Part shown: piece after piece, positions 11,061 to 22,995 of the stretch
How positions within the stretch are numbered: position 1 is the stretch's first letter
How the letters are laid out: each line of letters starts with the position of its first letter
DNA from: Synaphobranchus kaupii
Lineage: Eukaryota; Chordata; Actinopteri; Anguilliformes; Synaphobranchidae
Assembly: GCA_029718625.1 (NCBI GenBank)
Contig: CM056383.1
Span: forward strand, 65,596,849-65,660,848
Direction of reading: 5' to 3'
DNA: 64,000 bases
The notes under the pieces: generated by a model
Seen by the model: only the letters and a program-made list of their open reading frames with translations
Told to the model about the DNA's origin: nothing
Database searches by the model: none
Translations under genes and position numbers: made by a program

Positions 11061-12085
11061 ATGAGGCAAATCATAAAATGTTGGCTTTCGCCATTTGGAG
11101 TATGCCCTTCCATCAATGTGCAAAGAAATAGAAATGAGCTTCCCAAAAAGTGCTTTGCCCCTAATAATAATAATACAACCAGGAAATACAATAGGGTTCC
11201 AGATAATTAACCGCTTGGACCCTTAATGCAAAACAAACACCATCATGCTGGTCATGCTTAATCATTCAGGGCTCCTTGTGTTGCAATTCTTGGAATGTTT
11301 TTTTATCTTTTCTACTATAAAAAGGTCAGAAAACATTGTGACACTAAGACTGTATTCATTATGAGACATTTTACATACGATACAGGTACTCCACTACAAT
11401 TCTCTGAGGCAGGTAATTGTCTGCTCCGAGCATCTGCTCTAATGGCATGGAAAGCTTTCTTAAACAAGCTAGTGAAAAACAAGACATATTGTGGCCTGTT
11501 TAGCAATGCATCACAAAACAAGTAAAATTAATACCGTTTTATAATGATGTAAGAAATGATAGAAATTAATACCTACTGCGAGGATAAACAATTGCAGACG
11601 GCTTTTAATTGTGTTGTTCATTATGCTTTAAGTGCAGTGTTTTCCCACCCACAAGGAATTTGGGACAAAACTTCATCAGTCAACTAGTGAATATAAATAT
11701 AGATTAATATCCACCCATTGTTTTTGAAGCAGATAAAATGGAAATGATTGAAATTGCATCAATGTGCTCAGTTGACACAACAGCTCAGCAGTGAATCCCC
11801 TCTGAATTGAAATGGGCTTATTTTTAATCTTTAACTTATTTTGTGTTGATTAGTCCCTTGTGTGGAGCCTATTAATGTACCAAAGTTCATGGGAAGTCAG
11901 TTATGCAAATGGGCAGTTGGGATTTGAAGGGTCTGAAAAAATGTCTGGCGTTCTTTAAACATGCACCACCAGAATGTTTAGAAATGTAATTATTAGTTAA
12001 TTGTAACTAATCTGTAAAGCAATCTGCCAAGTGAAGGCTTGGTTGGGGCATTCCACATACCGATACAGAACTGAGAGTTTGTCAC
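11061..12085. other. Non-coding segment, nothing recognised
   Basis: AT-rich; open frames of 60-80 codons occur on both strands at 11295-11525 and are mutually antisense, with no domain in either. Confidence 0.5.
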
Positions 12086-12087
12086 TT

Positions 12088-12310
12088 TTCAGGGTTTCCT
12101 ACAGACATATCCACAGTGACTACAGACTCTCAGCCCTTACCCCCAATGCGCAGATGCCAAATTTGGTCAATTCTCATCTATTTAGGGGGTGTTCTATTTA
12201 AGGCTTTATAACTCCAGGTGTGAGCATCACAGAAACTTGGGAAAATGGCTTAAATGAAACAAGACAGTTGTACCATTTACAATTCTCACCTACTAAATAC
12301 ATATTTAATC
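12088..12310 (-). repeat. Dispersed repeats D and B
   Basis: The first part, about 12088-12145 (CAGGGTTTCCTACAGA, GACTCTCAGCCCTTA), matches 62620-62670. The second part, about 12150-12310, is an inverted copy of family B (CCAAATTTGGTCAATTCTCA, TTTAGGGGGT, GGCTTTATAACTCCAGGTGT). Confidence 0.65.
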
Positions 12311-14390
12311 TTCTAAACCTATCCAGACATTTTCTTGGCACCAGCAAATTAATGTACTGTATGTTTATAAATAATGTCAATAATAAAAAATAACGCATTG
12401 TATTCACGATGTGCTTTTCATACAACCAAAGCACTGGATGCGGACAATTATTCAAACTTATAAGTTTACAAATTTTTTTAAATGTTTAAGTGTTACAGCT
12501 GAAATTATGATTGCCATTTGACGCTTTCACATGACAAAATGTTTGAATGGCCACATTCTCCTCAGATGGTGAAAAAGATGAAAAAACACAGGGCCAAGCT
12601 TTTGAATAGAGCTTCTTTAAGTTGTGTGAGCTCAGGTAGCCAATATTATTTTTTATAATATTTGTAATAGTTTTTTTGTGGCCTCATTTTGATGTCAATA
12701 CTTTTAATAGAAGCCCTTTATTTTGCTAGTCGTATTATAAGAAGTGCTTTGGATACATGAGTAAAATGCCATTTTTGTACGTTGAAAACGTTTTTGTTGA
12801 GATATACATCACAAAGCCACAGGACACACATTGCAAATGTAACCTATTTTTCCTTTCCTTCTATATAGCTCATAAATATGAATTAATATGTAAGCGCATT
12901 AATGATAAGGTGGATAAGGATGTAGAATTCCAGGGTAAACAAGTTTAAAAAAAGTTAAATTATAGATCAGTTTGGCAGCATACAGCTTTGGCAGAATCAA
13001 GCTGTTGCAGTGTACAATCCCTGCTGAGCACTGAAACCTGACAGATGGACACACCAGATGATGAGCAACCAGATTTATGCTTCATGGTGGGCACTGTTGA
13101 TGACACCATTTAAGCGATGAGAACATTTGGGTTTACATTTGTGCCAATTTGGGAACAGCAAGAGGGAATGAAGACTGATCTCCCCCTTAACCTCATAATC
13201 ACAGTTGGCATTAAAGAGACCTGGGTGAAGTTCGAGAATCTGGTGGGCGTCTGTCTTGTCTGGCCTCTGAGAAGCTCTGGAATACAAAAAAAAAGAGAAG
13301 TCAACGTTGAAGTGTTCTTATAGTTATCCATGACTTTAAATACTCAGAATGAGGCCGGCTGTCTGGTTTGACTTATCAGAAGTATTATTGTCCTCTACCA
13401 TGCAGAACTTGTTGAGACTGTTAGGCCATGCATATTACAAAGAAGACAATTATTCAGAATGGAAATGAAATATGCATTTGTTGTTCGTGCCAGCCATTTC
13501 TAAAGAAGGCTTATCGGCCAGTTTCTCATTCAGTGCAGCTGGCATTTTAGTATTAAAATGCAGTGGTGGTTCAATAGCAGCCAAAGTGGCCTTGTCTTAG
13601 TTACTAAAGAAGAAAATCAAATACCTGAAAATGAACAACATCATGCCTGGCTGCTGCCCTGCTTAGAATTTGCCAGTTGTATATGGATTTCCTCATGCAT
13701 TTCAGTGATCATAGCCAGGAAAACTACTTTGGAGCACTCTTTTGAGTTATTCCCTTGTATTGCAGGGGCAAAATGTGCTTGAGAAATTTAATGTTGAAGA
13801 CATGGAGAAATTTGAAATGTATGCAGTGGTAACACCTCAAATGTGAGTGTACAGCCCATCGGTATATGAGCATGAGAATATGTTGTTGAATCCCTGAATG
13901 GGTACAAGAGTCTGTTACTTTTACATTGAGTAGCTTCAAACTATTTTGAATCAGTGTGCCTCAGTCGTCAGTCATCGATACAAACAGATTTGTGCATATA
14001 GCGTGCGTAAGAACATTTTCATGAATATGTTTGGATTTATGAATTTCTTTGTTAAAATGTGTTCTTTGCCTCTTTGCCCATTCCAATAGAACACACTTAG
14101 AACACGGTTTTAGATGGATATGATTATGATGAGATGTTTAAAGTTATGAAAGAAATAAACAAAACATGTTGCTTAGTATACACGTGGACATTTTGTGTTC
14201 CTCAAAGATCCTCAAAGGCAAGCTATATGTCAGAATAGGAAGACTCAACCTTTGAAATGCTACAGGTGAACATTATGTAGGGGACACGCCTTTACCATCC
14301 TTATACAACTGGTGGCATAATTTTAGTTTAATAAATCAAATGTATTATACTATAAATATACTATACTCAAAAGAGAATATGCTGGGACTT
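12311..14390. other. Non-coding segment, nothing recognised
   Basis: About 2 kb without a supported gene. Overlapping frames at 13075-13331 on both strands were inspected and not accepted as coding. Confidence 0.45.
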
Positions 14391-14393
14391 CCG

Positions 14394-14750
14394 GTGAGCC
14401 GAATACAAGATGGCGGCTTAAGCTCTTTTCTCCGTCGAAAAGAACGTAAAATTTATCCTCGTAAGTTATCCTGACTATTTTTAGAAAGTGTATCGGCGTA
14501 TATTTATCGATGGCTACTCCCAGCAAAAGTGGTCATCCACCTCCGTCGGCAAACACTCCACCAGGGAAATCCCTGACTGAAGTGTTTAACGTGCCCGATG
14601 CTAACATTAGCTCCGAGGCAGGTCCTCTTAATAAAATGATCCTAGACTCTGCTGTGCAGTCAGCGCTAAAAGACTTGATGAAAGACAGCTTCGCCGAAGT
14701 TAGAGGGGTGAGGGTCGACCTGACAGAGATAAAGAGCAATATTTACACAT
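14394..14750 (+). pseudogene. 5' fragment of an L1-type LINE (5' UTR and ORF1 start)
   Basis: The segment opens with GACTTCCGGTGAGC and CAAGATGGCGGC, a composition typical of teleost L1/Tx1 5' ends. An ATG at 14510 starts a frame reading MATPSKSGHPPPSANTPPGK, a Ser/Pro-rich lead, followed by a hydrophilic stretch SALKDLMKDSFAEVRGVRVD and LTEIKSNI. These resemble the start of the coiled coil of L1 ORF1, the RNA-binding chaperone of the retrotransposon. The similarity stops near codon 78, and the remaining residues to the stop at 14801 look unrelated. No ORF2 follows. This is unusual because L1 copies usually keep the 3' end. The family call rests on general resemblance. Confidence 0.5.
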
Positions 14751-14835
14751 TAATAATTACCCTAACAAAATCACAATTATGGACTCGGTTGATAACTAAT
14801 TAATATAAACGATTCAGCTAAGAGGTGAAGGCATA

Positions 14836-15140
14836 TACACTGGCTGGCCAAAAAAAAAGTCGCCGTTGCACCCGTCATGCAGGGCTGTTTCTAGACTGCT
14901 TTGATTGGGGGGGCATGAAGAGATGTTGGTGGCACACAAGGGGGGTACAAAGTAGTGGGGGGTCTGGGGGTCCTCTCCCAGAAAAATTTGAGCCTTTTAA
15001 AACTCATTTCCTGCATTTCTACACAAACTCACACAGGGCATTTTCTAAAATAAAATGTTTAATTTATGAACATTTTGAATATTATTATTATTATTATTAT
15101 TTCTGCACAGCTGTGAGGAGAGAACACCTCTGTTTAAAGT
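14836..15140 (+). mobile_element. Tc1-like end and unidentified repeat
   Basis: The stretch starts ACACTGGCTGGCC, an A-run and GTCGCC, an end type seen in teleost Tc1 elements. It runs into a G-rich repeat and an (ATT)n microsatellite at 15079-15103. No second end or coding was seen. Confidence 0.4.
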
Positions 15141-15600
15141 GAAGTGAACAGCTGAATAAAATAGAAGATCATCGAAACTGGTCTGGAATCCAACACTTGC
15201 ACGTAACATGAGTCACATATGGCCCAATTGTTAATTGTTCCTTTACAGTTAAGTTTTTCACTAATCACATACCACTGTACTACATAGAGGAGATCAACTC
15301 CTGTTGTTGGGGACCAAAATGTTTATATATTATACACTTATACATTTGTTGAAGTGTACTAACTTATTACTGATATAACAGCAACATCTAATTTATGATT
15401 TATCAACATTTCATAAAAATATGACTAACAGGCAATTATGGTTGATTAGCATAATTATAAAGAAAAAAATGTCATCATATAAAATGTACACGTGGCACAA
15501 GATTTGCAAAACGGCATAATCAGGTTAGGAACAGAAGTTGAGTTTTGTATACCAAACATGTGGCAGGTGTTTTATTTCACCTTCGGCATGAACGGTGATT
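15141..15600. other. Non-coding segment, nothing recognised
   Basis: AT-rich and without a supported feature. Confidence 0.45.
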
Positions 15601-15906
15601 TGTTGTGGTGTCGTGGTTTCGCAGCTCGCCGGTTCTGTTCTGCGGACGTTTCCTTTCGGTGCCGCGGGACGGCGCCCCTGCCGTGTTTTTCCGTCCTACC
15701 TGGCCTACCTTCGTTTCACCTGCGCTAGCGTCAGCTGGTTATTTAAGCGCAGCGATTTCCTGTTTCGTTGCTTTTGTGTTATTCTTTCCACACAAAGCAC
15801 GGTAACGCAGGTATAGGATTAAGGCGACCACTTGTCTTTTCGGCTTTATTGCTAAATCGACACGCGCAAAACTTCCCCTGAGTGTGCTTAGGAATTTATT
15901 TGTTAA

Positions 15907-16377
15907 AGAGATACTGCAGAGCCTTTTCTAAGGCCTTTATTACTGCTTCAATTTGAACTGGAGTAGGTGTGGTCATATGACGATGATGCCACGTAGTCAT
16001 ATTATGAATATTCACACGGTCAAGGAGTGAAAGGGTGTGTCGATATAAGTCGTAATATTAACGTTAGCAGTAATACCAAGCAATTCACATTTGAACTTGA
16101 ACTAGCTAGATAGCAGTACAAGGGTCTCAGTCTCAAAGAGGAAAAAAAAAAACGTTGGTCTCTGCTTTTATACCACGTGCCCAGCCGAGACCACCCTAGG
16201 ATCACCTCAACTCCACGCATTTTTATGTTAAGGATCTCGTGACGTCACAAACCCCCAGAAAACACCCATTTTGACTAAACATGAGATTTTCGGACAAAAA
16301 CAGATGTGTATGATCATAATCTAACCCAAAACATCGGTTTTCAACGGGAAAAGTCGGTTTTTGACTGCAGTATCACT
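15907..16377. mobile_element. TTAA-flanked MITE (piggyBac-like)
   Basis: The 471-bp element has inverted ends AGAGATACTGCAG and CTGCAGTATCACT and is bracketed by TTAA at 15903-15906 and 16378-16381. TTAA duplication is typical of piggyBac-group elements. No transposase inside. A second TTAA-flanked element is at 59297-59543. Confidence 0.75.
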
Positions 16378-16457
16378 TTAAGATTTATTTTCTCTTTCAC
16401 ATTAAGTTCTTTCCTTGGTTTTCTGTCCCTCTATCTGACAGTATCCTCGGTTTGCCT

Positions 16458-16740
16458 CGTTTCTGTTTGCCTCTTTATTTTAGCTCTTTGATATTTTATT
16501 GAGCTAAAGGTAACTTAGTTAAAGGTAACTAAAGGTATTGAGCTAAAGGTAAAAGGTTTACTGCTCGAGTCTGCGAGCTTTTCGCCCACTTTCCTGGGTC
16601 ACTATTCTTTAGCTTCGTTTCTGATCGCCTCTTTATTTCAGCTCTGTGACAGTTTATTGAGCTCGAGGCAATTATTGTTTCTTTCCCCATTTACTGCTCG
16701 AGTCTGCGAGCTTTGCGTCCGCTTTTCCTGGGTCGCTTTT
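16458..16740. repeat. Imperfect 158-bp tandem duplication
   Basis: Two units share CCTCTTTATTT, AGCTCT, TTTATTGAGCT, TTTACTGCTCGAGTCTGC and TTTCCTGGGTC, offset by 158 bases. It lies inside the putative LTR. Confidence 0.7.
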
Positions 16741-16889
16741 TTAGTTTGGCATTTACTCTGCATATTTTTTTCTTCCTTTTTAAATTCTCCTTACCCTCTA
16801 TTTGTGGTTTGTTCCACGTCTGTGGAGAACTTTTGGAATCCTCTCACGGTCGCGTTTGGTCCTCCGCACCCACCGCCCTCACAGTTGGT

Positions 16890-18735
16890 TAAAAAAATTA
16901 AGTTGGTGACCTATAAAAAAGCCTTTGGAGAGAGCAGCATTGTCTATTTTTCCTTTCATTTTTCTTTTTTTGGGGATGTGTTTGAAGGGGACGACATCTA
17001 CATATTTGATACCTTTGTGCGTGTGTGTGTGTGTGTGTGTGTGCGTGCTTGTGCGCTTGTTTGTGCCCATAATTTAAGGTTGTTTTGGCTGATGACTACT
17101 GTTGAATAGCACTTGTGCCTTTGTCAAGTGCTATCCAACAGTAAAACTAATATTTCAGTTGATTAATTCATACTCAGTTGATTAATTTTCAAAGACTGTG
17201 TTGCATGCTCATTGATTACCAATGTTAAAGGGAAATTAAGTGAATAGAAATTGCTGGACAGGACATTAGACTTGAAAATATTAATCAGACCGCTGGGACA
17301 CAAAGACACATTGTAACGCAAAATGGACACCTGCATTACTACTGTTGTTTACTATTCATATTCAAATAGATTTTACAACTACATGAAAAACACTATGGCA
17401 CTGACAGAACAGTTGTGACCGATGTTTTCAGTAGGTAAACTAAATTGGATTTGTCACAGTGTGACACGAGTAAGGGCCCACTTACGATTCATTGTTTCAT
17501 TTTTCCACCATCTGCATGACCATACCACTGCATCCTACCAGATCTACACACAGGTTCATGCTGAAGATGGAACCCAGGCTCAATAAGCCAGCCCTAACAG
17601 TGACCCGGCAGCTGGAACCTCAGTCCGTCCAGACTATAACAACAAATAAATTTTTAAGACTCAGTAATTTTGTGGAAAATATTAAGGCATCAGACTGATT
17701 TGCAATTCATACCAACACTAATGGGAGTCTGTATTTGTATTGTTACACTCTTCATTTTTAATTAACCTTTGGGTTAGTTGATTGCTTTGCTATTAATTTT
17801 TACATGATTGAGTTGTAGTTTCATATTATCTGCTGTTATTCTAACTTCTCTCCATTTACATAACCATTCCACTCGCCATTCTTTAAACAATGTAAACTGA
17901 ATAAATGTTACGTATTATTTGCATTAATGTGTTTACACATCATTGTCTGATTATTGTAATACGTTTGGCTCTCCTGAAAACACACTCATAATTTACAATG
18001 TGCTTCTGTATGACTGGTGTTAATTCATTAATTTCCATTACTTTAAATGAGCAGATTACTTGGGACTGGATAGTTCACTGTAATATCAACAACACACTTC
18101 CATTCCGATAAGCAATTTTTCATTGTAATTTTAATTATTGTTTAATTATCTGGATATAATTATATACTGCCAATTTGGTATATTTCAAAACATTTTTGTT
18201 GATAAAATAAAAAAAAGCACTAAAGCATACTTGGCAGTCATTTGTTATCCTGAGGATGCACAGTCCTTAGCGTATTGCATATTTATCAGCACTTGATTGT
18301 CATCTGACTATATGAACGGGGGAAAAAACTGTGTACTTCAGTGTTTTCAGCAAAAGTAATTGAATACTATAAAAAAACATGGGGAAAAATTACTATGGAC
18401 CAAGGAATCCGATGTGATAAATGCTGGCGTGAAATAGTTTGCTTCGACAGCTTACCTAGTTGAGCACATGCGCGTTCAGTTCAATCAATAGCCGCCTAAG
18501 TACTTTTGTTTATTAACCCCCACATTTCATCACTTCACTTACATGCGGTATTGGCAGGTTTCAATAGGCTTTGTAATTGGTTATCTGAATGTGTTCTGTG
18601 AAAAACCATTGTGGGCGGCAAGAAGACAAATTCAAAACAATCTTTGCATACCGCGAAATAAGATTCCTCATTCTGAACTTCAGTGTGTTCTGAAGTGTTA
18701 GGTGAATCCTTTCATTGGTCATGTTGTAAACACAC
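16890..18735. other. Non-coding segment with (GT)n
   Basis: A GT microsatellite lies at about 17017-17043. A 12-14 bp inverted pair around 17106-17140 (TAGCACTTG / CAAGTGCTA) can form a small hairpin. Nothing else is recognised. Confidence 0.5.
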
Positions 18736-18960
18736 TTCCGAGAATACCAAGAGTTTAGAGTAGAATAGAATAGAATAACTTTTATTTTCCCTTTCGGGAA
18801 CTTCAGTTGTAGCCCCAGCGACAACAAAGAAGACAGACAGTGAGGCAGACCCACAACACACAAACAAACACACCAAATAAAGACATACAATATCAAATTA
18901 AGTGAATTCAATTGGAATATAGCCATGATTAAAAATAGCCCCCGCTGTCCCGAGATGTCC
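18735..18960 (-). mobile_element. LINE 3'-end-like fragment with (TAGAA)n
   Basis: AGAATAGAATAGAATAA followed by CTTTTATTTTCCCTTTCGGG resembles the reverse complement of a teleost non-LTR retrotransposon 3' end with a short repeat tail. There is no coding part. The family is uncertain. Confidence 0.4.
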
Positions 18961-19846
18961 AGTGTCATTTAGCAGTCCAACACACAAACTCCGCCACTTC
19001 CTCCATACACGCAGTGTTGCGGACACTGTACTGTTGAAACAGAGCACCGAACTGCATCAGCCTTCCCACTCATCGCCTCACTCCTCCCCTGCACCATCTT
19101 CTCCTTCCCTTCCATGGTTGCCCTTTGAAGACCGCCTATACTCTCTGATCAGTCCCGACATCTTCAACTCCAGTGAAGAGCGATGGTAAACTTTGCTGCT
19201 GCATTCCCGAGCATATGTTGCGAATGCGTCTCCATGGTGACGACCACAAACAAAATTATCCCGGCGAGACAATTTATGGGGCATACCCATCAACCATAGA
19301 TCTTTGCTTTGGGGAAAGGGTCCCCTGGCATGTCTTTTTCACATTGTGTGAACAAAAACATTTGGCTGGTTTCTTGGCACTGCATTTCCATTGAGAACCC
19401 CATGCTAAACCCAGCTATATAGAAAAAGAGACCCAAGCCAACAATGATCTTCCCGTTTGTGGACTCCAGGGGCTTATCCCGGGCTTGACACCGCGTGCTG
19501 TTGTTAAAAGGTTGCAGTCTGGAAAAACTATCTCCAGTCAAGAGTGCTTTTCTCTCTCTCTGTGAGCGTCTGGCCTCTACAGACAATTTACCGCTGCGCA
19601 GTTGCTCAAATTTGAAATCCTGCCATACAGCAATTTATCACTTTGTGACATACTGCATTGTTAATTAAAAACCCTTCAAAATACAAGGATCAGAAATAAG
19701 AAGCATTTACTTCACAGCGAGACATTGTTAAGGATAGTTGCCCAGTTAAGTTCTGCTATGGCTGCTTGAGACACACAAAAATTATCTACTTAAAAACTAT
19801 TTGGGTACAAGTATGTTCATGCCATGATGATAGTGTTAACAATATA
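18961..19846. other. Non-coding segment, nothing recognised
   Basis: Overlapping short frames at 18962-19586 on both strands lack any domain or splice context. Confidence 0.45.
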
Positions 19847-20520
19847 CAGTGAGCACCATAATTCATTGGACAGTGACACATTTTTTTGTTATTTTGGTTC
19901 TGTACTGTAGCACTTTGAGTTTGAAATGATACAATGACAATGAGGTTGAAGTGCAGACTGTCAGCTTTAATTTGAGGGTATTTTATCCATATTGGTTTAA
20001 CCGTTTAGAAATGATAGAACCTTTTGTACATAGTCCCCCTCATTTTCGGCATCAAAAAATATTGGACAGTTTAACATAATGTTGAATAAAATAATATTTT
20101 TTTAAATATTTGGTTGCATATCCTTTGCATGCCATGACTTCCTGATGTCTGAGACCCAACAATATCAAAAGACTCTTGATATCTTATTTTCTGGTACTCT
20201 TTGAAGCGATACTATAACGTCTCTGCATTTGAATGGATCTCTATGGGAATTGGGGAGGTGGGACTAGATTTAGCTGTAAATTATGCTGGAATAGTATGGA
20301 ACACATGGTTGGCTAAATGGCTCTAAGTCCTCCAGGGTCTGACGTATCAAACAAGCCTTAAACCATCACTCTGCCGCCAGATATGCAGTAGATATGGATG
20401 GATAACTTGAAGGGTTTCTTCTCCTGACTTATATTTCCATAGAGTTCAATAGGAAAATTACAGTGCAAACTAATGCGAAGACTGAAAAAGGTGTAATTTT
20501 GTGAAAGTGTTTGAGAAGTC
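19847..20520 (+). mobile_element. Tc1-type element remnant (family A)
   Basis: The left end CAGTGAGCACCATAATTCAT follows TA and continues TTGGACAGTGACA, a Tc1/mariner terminal repeat. The interior aligns with 10640-11060 (inverted), with 3815-4001 (inverted) near the end, and with 9115-9340 and 55690-55980 in the second half. The right end is not found. No transposase coding remains. Confidence 0.7.
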
Positions 20521-21229
20521 CCAGGTTCCCTTTAATGAAAATGAATAAGACAGACCAATAAGGACCTTTGGTATGCCTTTGTACAGGGCCCCAGTAGAAT
20601 ACTTTGAAGTAGCATCCTTATTCCTTTCTTTCCTTCATCTTTCCTGATCTGAAGTGGCTATTGATTGACTGAGAGGTTTCTGCCATTTTCCCTCATGTCC
20701 ACACTCTATCAGGCGAAGGATGCAGGTTTGTTTTTGAATACAGCAACGGTTTTCAGCGATGGTTTATTTCCCCTTCTTTTGTTTCCCCTAACTGAAGGCG
20801 GTGTCTTATTCTCGTTCTATATCCCTAAACCCAGGAGCATGTTTAATGCATTATTTGATTGAACTGCAAACGGCTTGTCCTTTATCAGCACATTTCCGTT
20901 CGCTTTAATTGTCTGCGCCGTACACCCAGTTGCACTTTCTCCAGAGCTGCAGCCTGATCATTTATCTCGTTTTGGTGCAAGATGAAGTGCAGCGCACAAG
21001 ACACGAAAGCAGCATCTGTTTAATTAGACGATATTCATCAAGCCTCTGTGATTGGTCAAAGCGGACCCGGATCCATTTTGAGTCTCTGGACATATCTGAA
21101 AGGCTCCTACCCATCACAATGATGCCCAATTGCCCCTTGAGTGTTTTTTTTTTTTTTTTTTTTTTCTAACCAAGAAAATAAGCCTTCCAGGGCATCTACA
21201 TTAAAATTTTGCAAAAAAAAATCACATCG
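20521..21229. other. Non-coding segment, nothing recognised
   Basis: Mixed composition with a T run of about 21 at 21146-21166. No supported gene. Confidence 0.45.
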
Positions 21230-21712
21230 GCTACACTCTCCTCGTCGCAGAAATGAACGTTTCGCTTTCAGAGGTGCATATGGGCAAAGGCGGGGAAGAG
21301 TAGACGGAGCCTGGAATTAATGAAAAGGTAGAGAGGCGTAGTGTAATCCATCACCGCAATCCGTCGCATTGTAGTGTGATTGCCGCGGCGAACGGGCAGC
21401 AGTGTGAGAGAGAGAGGAAAGGGGAGGCACGGGCCTACCTGCGACACATCCATCACGAGGCGGCTGTCACATGCACTCAGCAAGAAAGGGGGGGGGGGGG
21501 GGGTGGGGATACAGCGGCGAGGGGGGTGATGGCAGCGGACGTGTTGGTGAGCGCGTGAGAATCACCGACGTGTTCCGGCGCGCTGAGGCTATACACACAC
21601 ACACACTCCTGGCCCGCACGAGCAACGTTTCAACCTGCCGCCTCACATTTGCTTTGACAGAAAGCCGAAATGTCACCCCTGCGCACAGTTCACGGTTCGT
21701 ACAGCTTTAAAA
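21230..21712. promoter_or_regulatory. CpG- and GC-rich block, candidate promoter or first exon
   Basis: CpG density is clearly above the surroundings (for example GCCGCGGCGAACG, TTCCGGCGCGCTG). A run of about 17 G lies at 21487-21503. On the minus strand a short ATG-initiated frame, MLSACDSRLVMDVSQ, ends exactly at a consensus donor CAG|GTAGG near 21438. That would suit a first coding exon, but nothing downstream confirms it and the peptide is not one I recognise. A (CA)n tract follows at 21594-21606. Confidence 0.3.
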
Positions 21713-22138
21713 GGGAAACCTTAAAGGAATATCTTTCCTTTAAAGCAATTTTCCTAATGTTTAAAACCAAAATCTTTATTCAAAATTGATAATTGACGGC
21801 TTATTACAAGGAGTACTGCAGTTCAACCGGAGTTGAGTTTATTTGATTCTTGCTCACAGTATATACACTGAATAAACGCAGAATTTACAAAATAAATATA
21901 GTAAAAGCCTATATAAAAAATACAAGAAATGCAAGATTAAAATAGATAGTAAAATAAAATGAAAACACACAATCACAAGATCACATTATCACAAGACAAC
22001 ACAATATAAAATCGCAGGAAAAAGTGTCCATTTTGCTTATTTTGTGTTTTTTAAAGTCTGAGAGTTTAAGAGCCTAACAGCAGTGGGTAGGGTTGCTGTT
22101 CTCAGGCGATTTGTCCTGGCCTGGAAGAAAAAAAAGCA
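21713..22138. other. Non-coding segment, degenerate repeat
   Basis: AT-rich. The part around 22055-22130 (GAGTTTAAGAGCCTAACAGC, TTGTCCTGGCC) looks like a degenerate interspersed repeat of unknown class. Confidence 0.4.
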
Positions 22139-22143
22139 GTGTT

Positions 22144-22990
22144 GTGTTACAAAAACTGATCGGAACCAATCGCAGACACCAGAAGTAATAGGAATATGCT
22201 TTATTCGTGGTAGACAAACACAGGTCAATGTCTAGCAAACAGTGCAATAGAGGGCAGGCAGAAACGTAGTCAAATCCAGGCAGGGGTCAATGTCCAGCGA
22301 TCAGTGCAATACAGGGTAGGCAAGAGCGACGTCCAGGAACAGGGCAAGGGTCAGAACCGGGGAATCCATCAGGGCAGGGGATCAGGAGGACGAAGGGCAG
22401 GAGCAGAGCTAGGACTGGGAAGGGCAGGTAGGCAGGAGGACTGGAGCAGGGCTGGACAGGAACAGGTAGGACAGGAGCAGGTTGGACAGGCAGGAGAACA
22501 GGAACTGGATGGGTACACAGCACTGGACACAGGAACGAGGGGAACGGGCAGGGAACGGGCAGGGAACCAAAAACACTGGAAAGTAATGAGACAAGCACGA
22601 ACGCTGGAAAGTAATGAGACAAGCACGAACGCTGGAAAGTAATGAGACAAGCACGAATGCTGGAAAGTAATGAGACAAGCACGAACGCTGGAAAGTAATG
22701 AGACAAGCAACGAACACTGGAAAGTAGTGAGATAAGCACGAACGCAGGGCACAAGACGATCTGGCAGAGAACACAGAAACAGAGGAGACTAAATACCAAA
22801 CTAAGGAAGAAACAATGACGAACAGGTGAGACGAAATGAATAAGAAAACACAATTCAGTCGCGGGTAAGTGGAGATACAAAATGGAGGGGAGAGAGGGAA
22901 AACACGGAACGGACTGCCAGATAGAAAATACATACGTATAAACGGAAAAACCAGACGTAGACTTAGGACGTGGAGGCACGGGACGTGACA
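22144..22990 (-). mobile_element. Solo LTR, Ty3/gypsy-like, minus orientation
   Basis: On the minus strand the element begins TGTCACGTCCCGTGCC and ends near GTAACA. Direct repeats GTGTT flank it at 22139-22143 and 22991-22995. It contains a 28-bp minisatellite. There is no primer-binding site or gag-pol next to it, so it is a recombination product of a former retrotransposon. Composition and terminal motifs resemble the solo LTR at 28617-29618. Long frames across it (for example 22287-23051) come from its repetitive, purine-skewed sequence. The exact left boundary is uncertain by one or two bases. Confidence 0.65.
22574..22743. repeat. 28-bp minisatellite, about 6 units
   Basis: The unit is GCTGGAAAGTAATGAGACAA followed by GCACGAAC. 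Units differ by a few substitutions and one has an extra A near 22710. It is contiguous, without spacers, and lies inside the solo LTR. Confidence 0.9.
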
Positions 22991-22995
22991 GTGTT

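Larger units (their letters stand above)
15601..16885 (+). mobile_element. Possible LTR, interrupted by a MITE
   Basis: The segment begins TGTTGTGGTGTCGTGG and is pyrimidine- and CpG-rich, with a promoter-like stretch (GGTTATTTAAGCGCAGC) near 15735. Its style is like the solo LTRs at 22144-22990, 28617-29618 and 39396-40126. It is split by the TTAA-flanked element at 15907-16377. I could not find a matching target duplication, so the right boundary is uncertain. The long frame at 16657-17109 is an artefact of this T-rich sequence. Confidence 0.35.

Noticed and set aside
13075..13331. Three overlapping frames around 70 codons
   Set aside because: Antisense overlap, no acceptor or donor consistent with any one frame and no recognised family.
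16657..17109. 150-codon frame with hydrophobic stretches
   Set aside because: Low-complexity T-rich LTR-like sequence running into a GT microsatellite; apparent membrane segments are compositional.
19173..19586. Overlapping frames on both strands with Cys-rich text
   Set aside because: No family resemblance and no splice context; mutual antisense frames suggest chance.
22574..22743. CRISPR-like array
   Set aside because: The 28-bp units are contiguous with no unique spacers, and the window is eukaryotic; it is a minisatellite.
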